DNA from: JABSQH01 sp965230015
GTDB lineage: Bacteria; Actinomycetota; Acidimicrobiia; Acidimicrobiales; Ilumatobacteraceae
Assembly: GCA_965230015.1 (NCBI GenBank)
Contig: CBDDKF010000002.1
Coordinates: 744,001-808,000, forward strand
Length of the DNA: 64,000 bases
Direction of reading: 5' to 3'
Shown: positions 9,183 through 18,268 of the stretch, piece by piece
Layout of the letters: the number at the start of each line of letters is the position of its first letter
Numbering within the stretch: position 1 is the stretch's first letter
The notes under the pieces: model-generated
The model's input: the letters and a program-made list of their open reading frames with translations, nothing else
What the model was told of the DNA's origin: nothing
Databases searched by the model: none
Made by a program: the position numbers and the translations under genes

Positions 9183-10379
9183 TCACGAACGTCGAATGGG
9201 AACCATTCGGCGGTACGTGCCGACGCGCCAGAGCCACTCGACGGGGCCGAATCGAAAGTGCCGCAACCACAGCGGCGACCACCACAGTTGCAGTGCCCAC
9301 ACCACCAGCACGAACGCGGCCACCCACCCACGGCCGACGTCGTCGTTGCCGAGCAGGGCGAAGAAGGTCACCCCGAGTACCGATTGCGACAGATAGTTGG
9401 AGAGCGCCATTCGGCCGATCGATCGAATGCGCACCCGCCCTGCGGTGTCGCCGCCAGCGTCCCAGCGGACGATGATCGCGATGTAGGCGATCACCATCGG
9501 CACGATCGCCAACACCGCAGGGATGTCGCCGAGTACGGCAACATCGACGGCATACCCGGACAACACGTGTATGCCGAAGCCAGCTATCGCAAGCGGGATC
9601 CCGACCGCCAGCCCGACACGGGTCATTGTGCGGTACACCTTGGGCGCACGCTTCCCTTGCAGCACGCCCCAGCGGTACAGCGCGATACCGATCAGCATCA
9701 TGCCGAGCGCCCGCGCCGCCAGCCACACGAGGAGGTAGATCCCCACGGCGTCGATCTGCTCGCCGCCAGGTGTCCAGTATTCGGCAGGTCCAGGCCCGTC
9801 CGCGGGAATCGCCGCCTGCACCGGTCCCGCGATCAATGGTGGCAGCAGCATCAGACCGGCGCCCAACGCGGCGAGCAGCCGCGGCGATGTTCTTCGCAGC
9901 GCGAGGAGCACGGGCGAACAGAGCGCGTAGACCACGAGGATGTCGCCATCCCACAGCAGCGTGTGCGCCAGGCCGATGAGCAACAACAAGAAGTTGCGCC
10001 ACAGGCTGAGGCGCACGAGACGCGCACCTTTGGCAGCAGCGCGGTCGGCGAACAGCACGATGCCCGCACCGAAGAGGGCAGAGAAGATGCCCATGAACTT
10101 GCCGTCGACGAAGATCTCGCCGAGCCCACCGATCGTTTCGTCGAACCACGTATGTGAACCGCCAGCGTCGACGTTGAAGTAGGCCTCGCTCACGAGCGCA
10201 AAACCGACGACGTTCATCGGCAAGATGCCGAGCACCGCGACGCCACGGATGGCGTCGAGCGACGTGATCCGCTCACGGCCCTGCGTCGGCGCCGACCGAG
10301 ACGCGTCAGCGTCGAGTTCTGGCGGCGGAGCGGACACGCAGGGCTGGGGTGTCGTCAGGCGTCGGCGAGCGTCGCCCAC
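9183..10379 (-). CDS. DUF418 domain-containing membrane protein
   Basis: 398 residues with about ten hydrophobic helices. RITSLDAIRGVAVLGILPMN near residue 40 and the C-terminal WLRHFRFGPVEWLWRVGTY are the hallmarks of DUF418/YeiB-like proteins, related to acyltransferase-3 membrane proteins. The exact role is unknown. The GTG start used here overlaps the amidase stop by 25 nt; a GTG at 10337 is an alternative that would shorten the disordered N-terminus by 14 residues. Confidence 0.8.
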   Translation of the reverse strand: MGDARRRLTTPQPCVSAPPPELDADASRSAPTQGRERITSLDAIRGVAVLGILPMNVVGFALVSEAYFNVDAGGSHTWFDETIGGLGEIFVDGKFMGIFSALFGAGIVLFADRAAAKGARLVRLSLWRNFLLLLIGLAHTLLWDGDILVVYALCSPVLLALRRTSPRLLAALGAGLMLLPPLIAGPVQAAIPADGPGPAEYWTPGGEQIDAVGIYLLVWLAARALGMMLIGIALYRWGVLQGKRAPKVYRTMTRVGLAVGIPLAIAGFGIHVLSGYAVDVAVLGDIPAVLAIVPMVIAYIAIIVRWDAGGDTAGRVRIRSIGRMALSNYLSQSVLGVTFFALLGNDDVGRGWVAAFVLVVWALQLWWSPLWLRHFRFGPVEWLWRVGTYRRMVPIRRS

Positions 10380-11764
10380 GGGCTGGCCTGCTCGAGCTGC
10401 AACGCCAGTTCGAGGAGCAATGCCTCTCGCCCGTGATCGGCGCCGAAGTGAATCCCCAGTGGCAGCCCGAGGTCATCGGTGGCCAGTGGGAGCGAGATCG
10501 CCGGTCCCCCGCTGGCGTTCTGGAACGGCGTGATCGGCACATGGCTTCGTGCCCGCGCCATGTGTACATCGCCCGGAATGGTCGTGTCGAAATAGCCGAT
10601 CTCCGGCACCGGACGACCGAGGGTGGGCGACAGGAGCACGTCGACGTCGACGAACGTGGCGCGGTAGTCGGCTTCGAATCGCCGCAGCCGGCGCACCGCT
10701 CCCGGCAGTCGATGGATGTGCCGGTTGAAGTACTTGGCGAGATACCTGGTCCACGGTTCGAGCTGGTCGCGGTCGAATCCTTCGCCGAAGGCGCGTGCAC
10801 CCATCCGCCACATCAGCGCTGGCACGAGACTCCAGAACACGAAGAAGTCGTCGACGAACGACGGCGAGAACGGGTTGTCGATCGGCTGCACACGATGGCC
10901 GAGTGATTCGCAGAGTCGCCCGATGCGCTCGGTCTCGGCCACCGATCGTGAGTCGAAGGTGACCCCTTCAGCGTCGGTGGTGAACATGCCGATGCGCAGC
11001 GGACGATCGAGTGGATCGACGACATGCCCGATCGGAGGAAGGTCCCCATGACGGAAGTGCTGTTCGGCACCGTGCATGAACATCGCCGTGTCGCGCACGG
11101 TGCGACTCACCACACCCTGGACCGCGATGTTGATCGGCACGATCTTCGGCAGCTCGGTCTGGCGAATGCGTTCGCGGGTTGGCTTGAGGCCAACGAGCCC
11201 GCAGTTCGCTGCCGGGATACGGATCGAGCCGCCGCCATCGTTGGCGTGCGCGATCGGCACCACGCCGGCGGCGACCAGCGCCGCGGATCCACCCGACGAT
11301 CCACCAGTGGAGTGGTCGAGGCTCCACGGGTTGCGAGTGGCGCCCGTGAGCAGCGGTTCGGTGGTGGCTGTCAGGCCGAACTCGGGCAGTGTCGACGAAC
11401 CGAGCGGGATCACGCCGGTGGACTCGTACTGCACCACCAGCGGCGACGACTCCGCCGCCGGGGTGTCGGGCATCGCCCGGGATCCGAAACGATTCGGCAC
11501 ACCCTCGATGGCGTCGGTGTCTTTGATGTAGGTCGGCACACCCGCAAACACCCCGGTCGTGCCAGCAGCGGCCATGTTCTTGGCTCGATCCGCCGTCGGC
11601 GTCACGATGGCATTGATCTCGCCGTTCACGTTGTCGGCCCGAGCCAGCGCGGCGTCGACCGCTTCGGTCGGGCTCACCCTGCCGGCGGCGATCTCCGCCG
11701 CAAGGCCCACTGCGTCGTGTGTTCCCAGCGCATCGTCGGCGAACGCGTGGATCGATCGGGTCAT
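10355..11764 (-). CDS. Amidase signature family hydrolase
   Basis: 469 residues. The Ser-cisSer-Lys triad is visible: Lys in TYIKDTD, the Gly/Ser-rich core STGGSSGGSAAL and the nucleophile region DGGGSIRIPAANCGLVGLKP. The family hydrolyses amide or ester bonds. The substrate is not evident; annotations such as indoleacetamide hydrolase or 6-aminohexanoate hydrolase would be guesses. It is divergent from a TetR-phytanoyl-CoA dioxygenase operon, with a palindrome between the two. Confidence 0.9.
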   Translation of the reverse strand: MTRSIHAFADDALGTHDAVGLAAEIAAGRVSPTEAVDAALARADNVNGEINAIVTPTADRAKNMAAAGTTGVFAGVPTYIKDTDAIEGVPNRFGSRAMPDTPAAESSPLVVQYESTGVIPLGSSTLPEFGLTATTEPLLTGATRNPWSLDHSTGGSSGGSAALVAAGVVPIAHANDGGGSIRIPAANCGLVGLKPTRERIRQTELPKIVPINIAVQGVVSRTVRDTAMFMHGAEQHFRHGDLPPIGHVVDPLDRPLRIGMFTTDAEGVTFDSRSVAETERIGRLCESLGHRVQPIDNPFSPSFVDDFFVFWSLVPALMWRMGARAFGEGFDRDQLEPWTRYLAKYFNRHIHRLPGAVRRLRRFEADYRATFVDVDVLLSPTLGRPVPEIGYFDTTIPGDVHMARARSHVPITPFQNASGGPAISLPLATDDLGLPLGIHFGADHGREALLLELALQLEQASPWATLADA

Positions 11765-11804
11765 GGCGCGGACTCTAGATCCCCGCAGGAGCCGATCGCT
11801 GACT

Positions 11805-11826
11805 TTACATCATGACCATGACGTAA
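11805..11826. promoter_or_regulatory. Palindromic TetR operator candidate
   Basis: Left arm TTACATCATG and right arm CATGACGTAA are inverted copies (9 of 10) separated by AC. The site sits 13 nt upstream of the TetR start and 41 nt upstream of the divergent amidase start, so it could control both directions. Confidence 0.6.
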
Positions 11827-11838
11827 TAATCTTGAGAG

Positions 11839-12414
11839 ATGCCGAAGGTCGTCGACCATGAACAACGACGCGCCGAGCTCGTCGACGCGGCGATCGAGGC
11901 GATCGCCGACGTCGGTCTCGAGCGGGTGACGCTACGCGACATCGCCCAACGGGCAGGCGCAACCACGGGCACGATCGGCCACTACTTTCGCGACAAGGAC
12001 GCGCTACTGGTGGCGACGCTGCACCACTTGGCCGACCTGCTGGCGAGACCCGAGTCGACCGCAGTGCATTTCACGCACGCCCGACTCGGACTCCATCTGC
12101 CGATCGACGACCCGTCACGACGGCATTGGAAGGTGTGGCTCGCCTACTGCGGGGCAGCCCCGAGCTCGCCGACGTTGCTTGCGGCCTATCACGAGTTCTA
12201 CGAGCGCATCGAGCGGTCCGTTGCCGACCACCTCGAACGGCACGGCGTGGATGACGCCACCGAGATCGCAGGAGCCATCGTTGCAGCAGTCGACGGCATC
12301 GGATTGTGCGCAACGGTCGCCCCCGAACTCTGGCCAATCGAACGCCAGGAGCGTGCGCTCCATCGCCTGCTCGACAGCCTCTTCGCACGCACACCCGAAG
12401 GAGCGTCGCGGTGA
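11839..12414 (+). CDS. TetR-family regulator
   Basis: 191 residues. TetR helix-turn-helix at about 10-56 (LERVTLRDIAQRAGATTGTIGHYFRDKDALLVATL). The C-terminal domain resembles the TetR_C_6 (BetI-like) group. Its stop overlaps the start of the dioxygenase gene (GTGA), so the two are co-translated. Probably autoregulates through the palindrome at 11805-11826. Confidence 0.88.
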   Translation: MPKVVDHEQRRAELVDAAIEAIADVGLERVTLRDIAQRAGATTGTIGHYFRDKDALLVATLHHLADLLARPESTAVHFTHARLGLHLPIDDPSRRHWKVWLAYCGAAPSSPTLLAAYHEFYERIERSVADHLERHGVDDATEIAGAIVAAVDGIGLCATVAPELWPIERQERALHRLLDSLFARTPEGASR

Positions 12415-13250
12415 CCGAGATCGTGCACCTGACGAACACCACCGACACCTCGACGGTGTGCGCCGCCATCGAGGAACACGGCGGGGTGATCGTCGACGAC
12501 GTGCTCGACGTCAGCATGCTCGACCGTCTGTCGGCCGAGCTGTCCCCGTATCTCGAACACTGCCCAACCGGCACCAACACCTTCGCCGGGTTCGACACCA
12601 AACGAGTTGGTGCGCTGCTGGCGCGCTCGGCAGCTTGTCGCGAGCTCGCCCTCCACCCGCTCGTCAACGCTGCGAGCGAGCAGTACCTCGCTCCGTACTG
12701 CGATCAACATCAGCTGCACTTCACGCAGGCGGTGAGCATCGGCGAGGGGCAGGGCGCACAACCCCTACACCGCGACCGGGGCGTATGGGGGTCGGCGTTG
12801 AACCGATCGGTCGAAACGCAGTTCAGCACCATCTGGGCCCTCACCGAGTTCACCGAATCGAACGGCGCCACACGTTTCGTGCCCGGTTCACACCTTTGGG
12901 ACAAGGACCGCGTGCCGACCGACGACGAGATCGTCGCCGCCGAAATGGGCGCCGGCTCGGTGCTGCTGTACAACGGCACGGTGATCCATGGGGGCGGCGA
13001 GAACCACACGTCCAGCGAGCGAATCGGCGTGCTCATCCACTACACGCTCAACTGGCTTCGCCAGGAAGAGAACCAGTATCTGTCGTGCCCGCCCGAGGTC
13101 GCCCGGACGTTCTCTCCTGAACTGCGACGTCTCATCGGGTACTCGCTGGGCGGCCCAGTGTTGGGCTTCTACTCCACCCCCGGCGCGCCGGGCGATGGCG
13201 TCGAACTCGCGTCGCCCGAGCGTCTCTTCGACGAGGCACTCCCCGCCTGA
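12411..13250 (+). CDS. Phytanoyl-CoA dioxygenase (PhyH) family protein
   Basis: 279 residues starting at GTG 12411, which overlaps the TetR stop. The Fe(II) ligands appear as LHRDRGVW (H-x-D) and a distal His in NGTVIHGGGENHT, with GATRFVPGSHLWD between them, all typical of 2-oxoglutarate-dependent PhyH enzymes. These hydroxylate acyl or small-molecule substrates; the substrate here is unknown. The overlap with the regulator implies the TetR protein responds to its substrate or product. Confidence 0.87.
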   Translation: MTEIVHLTNTTDTSTVCAAIEEHGGVIVDDVLDVSMLDRLSAELSPYLEHCPTGTNTFAGFDTKRVGALLARSAACRELALHPLVNAASEQYLAPYCDQHQLHFTQAVSIGEGQGAQPLHRDRGVWGSALNRSVETQFSTIWALTEFTESNGATRFVPGSHLWDKDRVPTDDEIVAAEMGAGSVLLYNGTVIHGGGENHTSSERIGVLIHYTLNWLRQEENQYLSCPPEVARTFSPELRRLIGYSLGGPVLGFYSTPGAPGDGVELASPERLFDEALPA

Positions 13251-13260
13251 GCCGCCCACG

Positions 13261-14121
13261 TCACGGTGCGAGTTGAAACTCGAGCCTGCTGTCGTGTGGT
13301 CCACCGTCGGCGTGAACGGTGATGGTCACACGGTCAGTCGAGGTGTCGTAGCGGCCACTGGCACCGGAAAGCACGTACTCCGTCGGCACGCCCTCATCGA
13401 CCAGCAATGACCCGGCGACTTCGACATCGGCCACGGTGCCGTCACCGGCCAGGGAGAATGACAACGCCGTGACCTCGAGTCGGTAGTCGTCGGTCCAGCC
13501 CGGAAGATGGACCGTAGATGCAACGACCAGCGGGGTCTCGTTGGTCCACTCGTTCGCGCCGAGCCGCATGATCGCCCCCGACGACACGTCGGCCGGTTGC
13601 GAGCCGTGCAGGATCGTGCCGACCGTGCTGACGTCGGTGTCGATCTGACCGACCTGGACAGTGCTCAGCACGGCCACCGTGTTGTGTCGACCCGCCTCGT
13701 GCACCTCGAACGTGGTGCCGTCGACATTCGTGAGGATCACCTCAAAGAAGTCACGCGCCTCACCCATCTGGTTCTGGCTGACACCGTGCAAGCCCGTGAC
13801 CGCAACGGTGGCCGACTCGCCGACGGCGGGGATGTCGACCCGGTTTCCGTTGACTCGATAGACGTGGGTCTTGGGGCCCCAGTAGCCACCGGGTTCCGAC
13901 GTCCGCATGTCAATGCGGAGACGTCCATTGTCGAGCTGCAACGATCCCGAGCCCAATGTGAGATCGCGCCCGACCAGGCGCGACGACGACCGGTCGAGCC
14001 GAAGGGTGTCGTACACGGCCTCCGCATCGAGTCCGTCCGGGGCAGCGTGCGCAGCGGTTCCGAGCGGGGCGGCGAGTAGTGCGGTGAGGGCAGCGACGGC
14101 AACAAGCGGGCGTAGTGACAA
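13261..14121 (-). CDS. Secreted protein of unknown function
   Basis: 286 residues from a TTG at 14121. That start is chosen because GAAAGAGAG lies 8 nt upstream and the product then begins directly with a Sec signal peptide (LVAVAALTALLAAPLGTAAHA, cleavage near 25). The frame extends to 14217 without a better site. The mature part is beta-rich (GSLQLDNGRLRIDMR, THVYRVNGNRVDI) and has no recognisable catalytic motif. It resembles secreted proteins of unknown function common in Acidimicrobiia. It converges with the PhyH gene 10 nt away. Confidence 0.7.
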   Translation of the reverse strand: MSLRPLVAVAALTALLAAPLGTAAHAAPDGLDAEAVYDTLRLDRSSSRLVGRDLTLGSGSLQLDNGRLRIDMRTSEPGGYWGPKTHVYRVNGNRVDIPAVGESATVAVTGLHGVSQNQMGEARDFFEVILTNVDGTTFEVHEAGRHNTVAVLSTVQVGQIDTDVSTVGTILHGSQPADVSSGAIMRLGANEWTNETPLVVASTVHLPGWTDDYRLEVTALSFSLAGDGTVADVEVAGSLLVDEGVPTEYVLSGASGRYDTSTDRVTITVHADGGPHDSRLEFQLAP

Positions 14122-14226
14122 CGGCGTTTCTCTCTTTCGGTCGATACCGACGGTACGTCCGGTGACCTGATCGCCGCCTGTGATCAAGTCAAGACCACTG
14201 CGCCACGTTGACGCCATTCGGAGAAG

Positions 14227-14270
14227 TGACTATAGTCATTTTTGCTTGACTTCAGAACTGACTGTAGTCA
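14227..14270. promoter_or_regulatory. Twin TetR operator
   Basis: Two 12-bp palindromes, TGACTATAGTCA (14227-14238) and TGACTGTAGTCA (14259-14270), 32 bp centre to centre (about three helical turns). They lie just upstream of the TetR gene at 14282. The second ends 12 nt before the ATG, so it would cover the promoter or initial transcribed region. Confidence 0.72.
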
Positions 14271-14281
14271 TATTGGCTCCC

Positions 14282-14905
14282 ATGCCCGCCTCCGGCGCCC
14301 CCGTCCCAGCCACCCGTACCGAACGCCGCAAGGCGTCAACGCGGGCTCGGCTCGTCGAGTCGGCCGAGCGGCTGATGCGCGATCGGGGCGTGGAAGCGGT
14401 GACGATTCAAGACATCACCGACGCCGCCGACATCGGCCACGGCACCTTCTATTTGCACTTTAAGACCAAAGGCGACGTGCTCGGCCCCGTGATCGAACGG
14501 CTCGCAGCGCCCGTCCATGCGCAGGTCGACCGAGCCGCCGCCGGCTCCGACGACCCCGCACGCCGGATGGCCCTGGGCATGCGTTACCTGCTGCGGGCCA
14601 TCGCCAACGACCCGCTGTGGAGCTGGTACGCCCAATCGGGGATGTCGTTCAGCGAACTCGTTGCCGACATGGGCCCGGTCCCGCGCGGCGACATCGCCAA
14701 CGGACTCGACAGCGGCCGCTACGCCGTCGCCGATGTTGCCGCCACGACGAGCTTCATCGACGGCGCGATCGTCGGCGTGGTGCAGGCGCTCGATGACGGG
14801 CAACCCGCCGACCGCCTCGCCGACACCACCGCCGAGCTGGTGTTGCGGGTGTTGGGGATCCCCTCCGACGAAGCGGCACAGATCGCCCACGAACCGCTCG
14901 ACTGA
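14282..14905 (+). CDS. TetR-family regulator heading a catabolic operon
   Basis: 207 residues from ATG 14282; an upstream in-frame ATG at 14180 would run through the operator and is rejected. Helix-turn-helix around residues 20-66 (VTIQDITDAADIGHGTFYLHFKTKGDVL). First gene of a rightward operon ending at 18255; 23 nt separate it from the flavin monooxygenase gene. Twin palindromes upstream indicate autoregulation. Confidence 0.88.
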   Translation: MPASGAPVPATRTERRKASTRARLVESAERLMRDRGVEAVTIQDITDAADIGHGTFYLHFKTKGDVLGPVIERLAAPVHAQVDRAAAGSDDPARRMALGMRYLLRAIANDPLWSWYAQSGMSFSELVADMGPVPRGDIANGLDSGRYAVADVAATTSFIDGAIVGVVQALDDGQPADRLADTTAELVLRVLGIPSDEAAQIAHEPLD

Positions 14906-14928
14906 ACGAATCCCGAAAGGCCCTCACG

Positions 14929-16122
14929 ATGTCTACCGCTCAACTCGATGCACCGACCCGCCTCGACCACGACGCGCTGGTCGCCGCGGCCGAAGGCCTC
15001 GTGCCGCTCCTTCGGGAGAAGGCGCGCGAGGCCGAGCTCGCCCGTCGTCCCCTCGACGAGGTGATCGACGCCATTCGCGACAGCGGCTTGTTCGCGCTGT
15101 TCGTACCTCAGCGATACGGCGGTCACGAAGCCGATGTCGACACCTTCTTCGAAGTAGCGCTCACGTTGTCGCGCGCCGATGCGTCGATGGGGTGGCTCGT
15201 CGCCTTCTACATGGAGCACGCGTTCTGGCTGTGCAACTTCCCCGAGACGTTCCAAGAGGAACTCTTCGCCGAGCGCCCGTACGTGCTCGCCCCCGGATCA
15301 CTGAGCCTCGCGGGCGGTTCGGCCGAGGAAGTCAACGGCGGGTACTGCCTCAGTGGCACCTGGCAGTGGGGCACCGGCATCGTCCACGCCGACTGGGTGA
15401 TGGTCGGCGCGATGAACACGCACGACGACGGCACGCTCGCGCCGCGCTTCTTTGCGGTCCCCCGCGACGAAGTGGAAGCGATCGACACCTGGTACGTGTC
15501 CGGCATGTGCTCGACCGGCTCGCTCGACCTGCGCGTCGATGACGTGTTCGTGCCCGCGGAGCGGTCGATCGACATGATCGGGCTGATCAACGCCGACGTT
15601 CCCGACCAGGTGCACGATGCGCCGGTATTCCAGACACCGCTCGTGCCCATCCTCGGCTTCGCGTCTGCGTTGTCGATGCTCGGGGCCGCACAAGGAGCGC
15701 TGGAGGAGTACCAGACGCAGACCAAGGCGAAGATCGCCGCCAAACAGCAGCGAGCTGGAGGCACGATCACCGACGAAGGCAAGCCCGCCGTTGTCGCCTC
15801 GGCGGCGTTGACGATCGAGGCGGCCGAACTCCTCCTGCGCGACGTGTTGCGCGATGTGATGGACCAGCGCAACACGGCGTCGACCGAGACCCGCGGCGCC
15901 TGGGTCACACGTATGGCCCACGCCGTGTTCATGTGCCGCAGCGCGGTCCAGGACATCCTCTCGGTCACCGGGGCCAGCGGCAGCCGGCTCGAAAGCCCCA
16001 TTCAGCGGGCGATGCGCGACATCTCGACCGGGTCGAACCACATCATCTTCGACCGCGAGTCGCGGTACGCCGACTACGGACGCACGCTGCTCGGCCAGCC
16101 GATCCAGAGCTTCCTCGTCTAG
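14929..16122 (+). CDS. Flavin-dependent monooxygenase, acyl-CoA-dehydrogenase fold (HsaA-like)
   Basis: 397 residues with the acyl-CoA dehydrogenase fold: helical N-domain (FALFVPQRYGGHEADVDTFFEVALTLSRADASMGW), beta-domain, and a C-terminal helical domain ending in DISTGSNHIIFDRESRYADYGRTLLG. The ending and the lack of the dehydrogenase catalytic Glu region fit group D flavin monooxygenases (HsaA/HpaB/DszC-like), which use FMNH2 from a partner reductase to hydroxylate aromatic or steroid-like substrates. ATG with GAAAGG upstream. The gene downstream starts 4 nt later. Confidence 0.82.
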   Translation: MSTAQLDAPTRLDHDALVAAAEGLVPLLREKAREAELARRPLDEVIDAIRDSGLFALFVPQRYGGHEADVDTFFEVALTLSRADASMGWLVAFYMEHAFWLCNFPETFQEELFAERPYVLAPGSLSLAGGSAEEVNGGYCLSGTWQWGTGIVHADWVMVGAMNTHDDGTLAPRFFAVPRDEVEAIDTWYVSGMCSTGSLDLRVDDVFVPAERSIDMIGLINADVPDQVHDAPVFQTPLVPILGFASALSMLGAAQGALEEYQTQTKAKIAAKQQRAGGTITDEGKPAVVASAALTIEAAELLLRDVLRDVMDQRNTASTETRGAWVTRMAHAVFMCRSAVQDILSVTGASGSRLESPIQRAMRDISTGSNHIIFDRESRYADYGRTLLGQPIQSFLV

Positions 16123-16126
16123 TCCG

Positions 16127-16705
16127 ATGAGCACATCGCGAATCCCGCCGCTGCCGGTCGAAGAGTCGAAGCGAGCAGCCGCCCCCGTCGGGATCATGGA
16201 CCTGAAGGCGGAGTTGTCGGTCTATCGCGTGTTGTTGCATCAACCGCAGCTCGCGCAACGGGTCAACGACCTGATGGACACCCTCACCAACAACAGCAGC
16301 CTCGACGCACGGCTGCGGGAGATGATCGTCATGCGCATCGGGTGGACGAACACCGGCGTGTACGAGTGGACGCAGCACTGGCAGCTGGCTCCCCTGTTCG
16401 GCGTGGACCACGCAGACCTGCTCGCCACGCGCGACTGGCAACGCCACGATCATTGGTCGGCCACCGACCGCGCCGCGTTGCAGGCAACCGACGACACCGT
16501 GAGCGATGGCGTGATCTCGGACGACACCTGGAGCGAGTGCCGCCGGGCGTTTCCCACCGATCAGGAGCGGCTCGATCTCGTGGCCACCATCAGCGCCTGG
16601 AAGATGATGTCCGAGTTGTTGCAGAGCCTGCGGGTACCGCTCGACGACGGACTCGCCCCCTGGCCGCCCGATGGGCTGGCGCCGACGCAGGAGGTTGCGG
16701 TCTGA
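16127..16705 (+). CDS. Carboxymuconolactone decarboxylase-like (AhpD fold) protein
   Basis: 192 residues with the all-helical CMD/AhpD core: LDARLREMIVMRIGWTNTGVYEWTQHWQLAPLFGVDHADL. The E-x-x-x-H pattern (EWTQH) is present. The Cys-x-x-Cys of AhpD is absent, so peroxidase activity is unlikely. Its last codon overlaps the start of the next gene (TGATG). Probably a decarboxylase-, isomerase- or hydrolase-like helper in the operon (inference). Confidence 0.8.
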   Translation: MSTSRIPPLPVEESKRAAAPVGIMDLKAELSVYRVLLHQPQLAQRVNDLMDTLTNNSSLDARLREMIVMRIGWTNTGVYEWTQHWQLAPLFGVDHADLLATRDWQRHDHWSATDRAALQATDDTVSDGVISDDTWSECRRAFPTDQERLDLVATISAWKMMSELLQSLRVPLDDGLAPWPPDGLAPTQEVAV

Positions 16706-17769
16706 TGATCACCGACGCCAGGGAGATCGTGAATCTCATCAAGATCCTCTCCCCCACCACACTGCCCAAGCTGGAGTACATCTCGCGCGAAGACCTCACG
16801 CTCACCAACGTCCACGACAACGGCATCAGCGACGACGCGCCGATCACGTCCGACATGCGCTACCCGCCGCCAGCTTCGTACCCCATCGGCGCCGAGAACG
16901 CACATGGTGAGATCGAAGTGATCGACGGCGTCGAGTTCACCCACTGGTATGCCGACGCCGAGGGCATCGTCTGGCACTTCGTAACCACCGGCGACCCGAA
17001 CAACGAACCGTTCGTATTGGTCCACGGCTTCCCCGAGAGCTGGTTCACGTTCCACCACCAGATGCGCGACCTGTCCGACGACTTCTATTGCATCGCCGTC
17101 GACACGCTCGGCAACGGTCAGAGCGACAAGCGTCTCGACCTCGACTACCGGTACGCGTCCATCGCCGCGTCGTTGGCAACGATGCTCGACGCCATCGGCA
17201 TCGGCCGCTTCAACCTCGGCGGCCACGACCGCGGCTCGGTGATCGCCGACCATCTCCTCAACGTGGACGGGATGGAATCGCGAGTACTCCGTTACATACG
17301 CATGCAACAGTCCGCCAACGAGCCGCACGGCGACCCCCAGCCGCCGCACGACATCTTTGCCCAGCCGTGGTTTCCGACTCTGATGAAGTGGACCGGCTTC
17401 CCGCGGGTGGCCTACGCGGCCGGCGGGTATCGCGTCGAGGGCATCTCCAAAGACGTGCTCGACCGGCTCGACTACGAGGTGAAGTTCACCGGCGTGGCCG
17501 AAGCGTCGCCGCGACAGTTCGACCACACGGGACTCCAACAGGAGCTCGATGATCGGCACAACACGTTGTTCGCCAAGATGACCATGCCGGTGCTGTTCCT
17601 GCAGGGACGTCTCGACCCCGGCCAGCACGTCGAGGAGTACGCCAACACACCCGACTTCGTCGCGAACGGACGAGTGCAGTTTCTCGACGGCAACCACTTC
17701 TTCCAGCTCGAGGTGCCAGACGAAGCGTCGGCCGCGATGCGCACCTTTCTGTCCGAACCGCTGTCCTGA
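16705..17769 (+). CDS. Alpha/beta hydrolase, epoxide-hydrolase-like
   Basis: 354 residues from the ATG that overlaps the preceding stop. Oxyanion motif HGFPESW and nucleophile elbow GGHDRGS with Asp in place of Ser, as in epoxide hydrolases and haloalkane dehalogenases. The base His is probably in DGNHFFQLE, and the acid in LQGRLDPGQH. An N-terminal extension of about 70 residues precedes the fold. Located between the CMD-like and deazaflavin-reductase genes, it may open an epoxide formed in the pathway (inference). Confidence 0.85.
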   Translation: MITDAREIVNLIKILSPTTLPKLEYISREDLTLTNVHDNGISDDAPITSDMRYPPPASYPIGAENAHGEIEVIDGVEFTHWYADAEGIVWHFVTTGDPNNEPFVLVHGFPESWFTFHHQMRDLSDDFYCIAVDTLGNGQSDKRLDLDYRYASIAASLATMLDAIGIGRFNLGGHDRGSVIADHLLNVDGMESRVLRYIRMQQSANEPHGDPQPPHDIFAQPWFPTLMKWTGFPRVAYAAGGYRVEGISKDVLDRLDYEVKFTGVAEASPRQFDHTGLQQELDDRHNTLFAKMTMPVLFLQGRLDPGQHVEEYANTPDFVANGRVQFLDGNHFFQLEVPDEASAAMRTFLSEPLS

Positions 17770-17793
17770 CGAACGACTGACGAGGAGCGCGAC

Positions 17794-18255
17794 ATGGCGA
17801 CGATCACACGCTCAACACCGAGCCCTTGGGTGATGACGATGATGAACCCGGTGATGAAGTTCGTCATCAACCGCGGATGGGGATCGGTCGGCGACCACCT
17901 GATGGTGATGCATTGGATCGGTCGCAAGACGGGACGGGAGTACTCCACTCCCGTCGGCCGACACGAGATCGACGGCCAGCTGTTCACCATCACGCAGGCG
18001 AGCTACAAGTACAACTTCGTCGGTGGCGGTCCAGCCGAGCTCGTCCTCGACGGAGAACGTCAGCCATTCACCGCAACGGTCGTCGATGCACCCGATCTGG
18101 TCGGGCAGCGAATGCGGTCGATCCTCGATCACACCGATCCGAAGCGGGGGCAGCGCGCGCTGGCATCCAAGATCGAGGGCACACCAACGGTCGAGGAACT
18201 CGCCGAGTATGCGACCGACCAGGGCGCAGTCGTTCTCGACTTCGTACCGACCTGA
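17794..18255 (+). CDS. Deazaflavin (F420)-dependent nitroreductase family protein
   Basis: 153 residues. The signature WIGRKTGREYSTPVGRHEIDGQLFTI and the later GGGPAELVLDG identify the DDN/Rv3547-type split-barrel family, which binds coenzyme F420 and reduces quinones, nitro compounds or enones. ATG preceded by GAGGAGCG. Last gene of the TetR-led operon. A F420 requirement is supported by the LLM-type monooxygenase elsewhere in the window, but not proven. Confidence 0.87.
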   Translation: MATITRSTPSPWVMTMMNPVMKFVINRGWGSVGDHLMVMHWIGRKTGREYSTPVGRHEIDGQLFTITQASYKYNFVGGGPAELVLDGERQPFTATVVDAPDLVGQRMRSILDHTDPKRGQRALASKIEGTPTVEELAEYATDQGAVVLDFVPT

Positions 18256-18268
18256 GCGGTCGAGCGCT

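Noticed and set aside
9160..10149. Upstream extension of the DUF2332 frame
   Set aside because: It lies antisense or out of frame to the DUF418 gene. ATG 9159 has a good ribosome binding site and yields the expected length.
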